DNA of 64,000 bases from Candidatus Sulfotelmatobacter sp. Its GTDB lineage: Bacteria; Acidobacteriota; Terriglobia; Terriglobales; Acidobacteriaceae. The DNA is taken from assembly GCA_030039165.1 (NCBI GenBank), contig JASHQM010000079.1:62001-126000 (forward strand), in the 5' to 3' direction. Numbering within the stretch: position 1 is the stretch's first letter; every line of letters begins with the position of its first letter. Under the pieces are notes generated by a model. The model was not told where the DNA came from. It saw only the letters and a program-made list of their open reading frames with translations, and searched no databases. Shown piece by piece: positions 63,175-64,000 of the stretch. A program made the position numbers and the translations under genes.

Positions 63175-63990
63175 TCAAATTGTGCTTTCAGCCGTTTCAG
63201 TCAGTTTGAAAAAATTGTAGAAATTGCGGGTGGTCACCTCGCCTGTTGCTTCAACGGTCAGACCACGCAGTTCGCCGAGTTTACGGGCGGTTTCCACCAC
63301 GAAGGCTGGTTCATTGCGCTTGCCGCGATGGGGAATAGGTGCGAGATAGGGACTGTCCGTTTCGATCAGTATGCGGTCGAGCGGAACTTGCATAGCGGCG
63401 TCACGAATCTGCTGTGCCTTTGGAAAGGTCAGATTGCCGGCGAACGAAATCATGAAGCCAATATCGAGCCCGCACTTGGCCTGCTGCCAATTGCCGGTAA
63501 AACAGTGGAGGATTCCCCCCAATCCAGTTGGCGCCCAATGCTCGCTGATGAGAGCCAGGCAATCTTCCCAGGCGTTATCGCTATCGTCGGAGGGACGGCA
63601 GTGGATTACAATCGGCAGCTTCGCGGTACCCGCCAATTCCATTTGCCTGATGAAAACGTTTTTCTGCACGTCACGTGGGGAGTGATCGTAGTAATAATCG
63701 AGGCCCATCTCACCCCAGGCAATAACTTTCTCGTCTGCGGCCAGTTGGGCCATCTTATCGTAGGCTGCTTCATTTGCGAGACGCGCTTCATGGGGATGAA
63801 TGCCCACCGTCGCGTAGATGAAATCGTACCGTTTGGCGAGGCGGATTCCGCAGTCAACCTCGTCAGGGCCATCGCCATTGCCGATCGCAACAATGGTATG
63901 CACCCCGGCTGCGCGAGCGCGAGAGATCACCTGCTCGCGATCGGAGTCGAACTGCTTGCCGTCAAGATGGGCGTGGGAATCGACGAACAC
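63175..63990 (-). CDS. TatD family metal-dependent hydrolase, 5' end may lie beyond the window
   Basis: 271 residues from the GTG at 63990; the frame stays open to the window edge (DPTV before FVDSHAHLD), so the true start could be a few codons further. All TatD metal sites are visible: DSHAHLD, GEMGLDYYYDHSP, IVIHCRPS, GGILHCFTG and IETDSPYLAPIPHRGKRNEP. TatD proteins are metal-dependent nucleases. It runs in the same direction as YajQ, 81 bp upstream of it. Confidence 0.93.
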   Translation of the reverse strand: MFVDSHAHLDGKQFDSDREQVISRARAAGVHTIVAIGNGDGPDEVDCGIRLAKRYDFIYATVGIHPHEARLANEAAYDKMAQLAADEKVIAWGEMGLDYYYDHSPRDVQKNVFIRQMELAGTAKLPIVIHCRPSDDSDNAWEDCLALISEHWAPTGLGGILHCFTGNWQQAKCGLDIGFMISFAGNLTFPKAQQIRDAAMQVPLDRILIETDSPYLAPIPHRGKRNEPAFVVETARKLGELRGLTVEATGEVTTRNFYNFFKLTETAESTI

Positions 63991-64000
63991 GGTCGGGTCG

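Overview
The window reads as chromosomal DNA of an acidobacterium, most likely of the Terriglobia (Koribacter/Acidobacteriaceae-like). This is an inference from gene content and style: moderately high GC, many secreted or TPR-bearing proteins, a CadC-like winged-helix/TPR regulator, a large TPR Ser/Thr kinase, a secretin with a C-terminal cohesin domain, DUF2934, and S9 and M1 peptidases. I see no tRNA, rRNA, CRISPR array, prophage or intact insertion sequence. It looks like ordinary core and housekeeping DNA with several unusual family members.

Layout. 1-6.1 kb is accessory in feel: a truncated winged-helix sensor regulator at the left edge, a BON-domain protein, a repeat protein of unknown role, a beta-propeller gene remnant, a secreted W-rich propeller and a nuclease-like protein. 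6.3-12.2 kb holds a secreted S9 peptidase facing a four-gene heme operon (hemX/ccsA-like, hemA, hemC, hemD); a perfect CRP-type palindrome lies upstream of the operon. 12.3-14.7 kb has a conserved hypothetical and a PAS-GGDEF-EAL protein with non-canonical active sites. 14.7-23.2 kb has a GalT-like protein lacking the usual nucleophilic His, divergent from mutS-nagZ-anmK-DUF1697-lipoprotein SBP, a tight run suggesting peptidoglycan recycling.

23.2-35.1 kb has a lipoprotein, a YmdB-type phosphodiesterase, a first secretin, a DsbA-like protein, NAD synthase, a Gly-rich secreted protein with a clear terminator, Smr, SmpB, and a second secretin (cohesin fusion) followed by two coupled pseudopilins. 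35.1-41 kb has hutU-hutI (histidine degradation) and an M1 aminopeptidase. 41.4-51.1 kb has an outer-membrane-type protein, DUF72, a Cys/Met-metabolism PLP enzyme, an SDR without the catalytic Tyr/Lys, an aminotransferase, an amidohydrolase, a cupin and thrC-thrB (threonine synthesis).

51.2-64 kb has a small ORF, DinB-like, an amino acid permease, a 943-residue PIG-L deacetylase fusion, a Ser/Thr kinase whose sensor half resembles that of the regulator at the left edge, DUF2934, an ATP-grasp-like protein, a long-chain polyprenyl diphosphate synthase, YajQ and TatD. Several intergenic spaces carry degenerate copies of a short dispersed repeat (CACGGAGG..CACAGAGAC type), including one inverted pair at 62492-62591 and one that supplies the ribosome-binding site of hutI.
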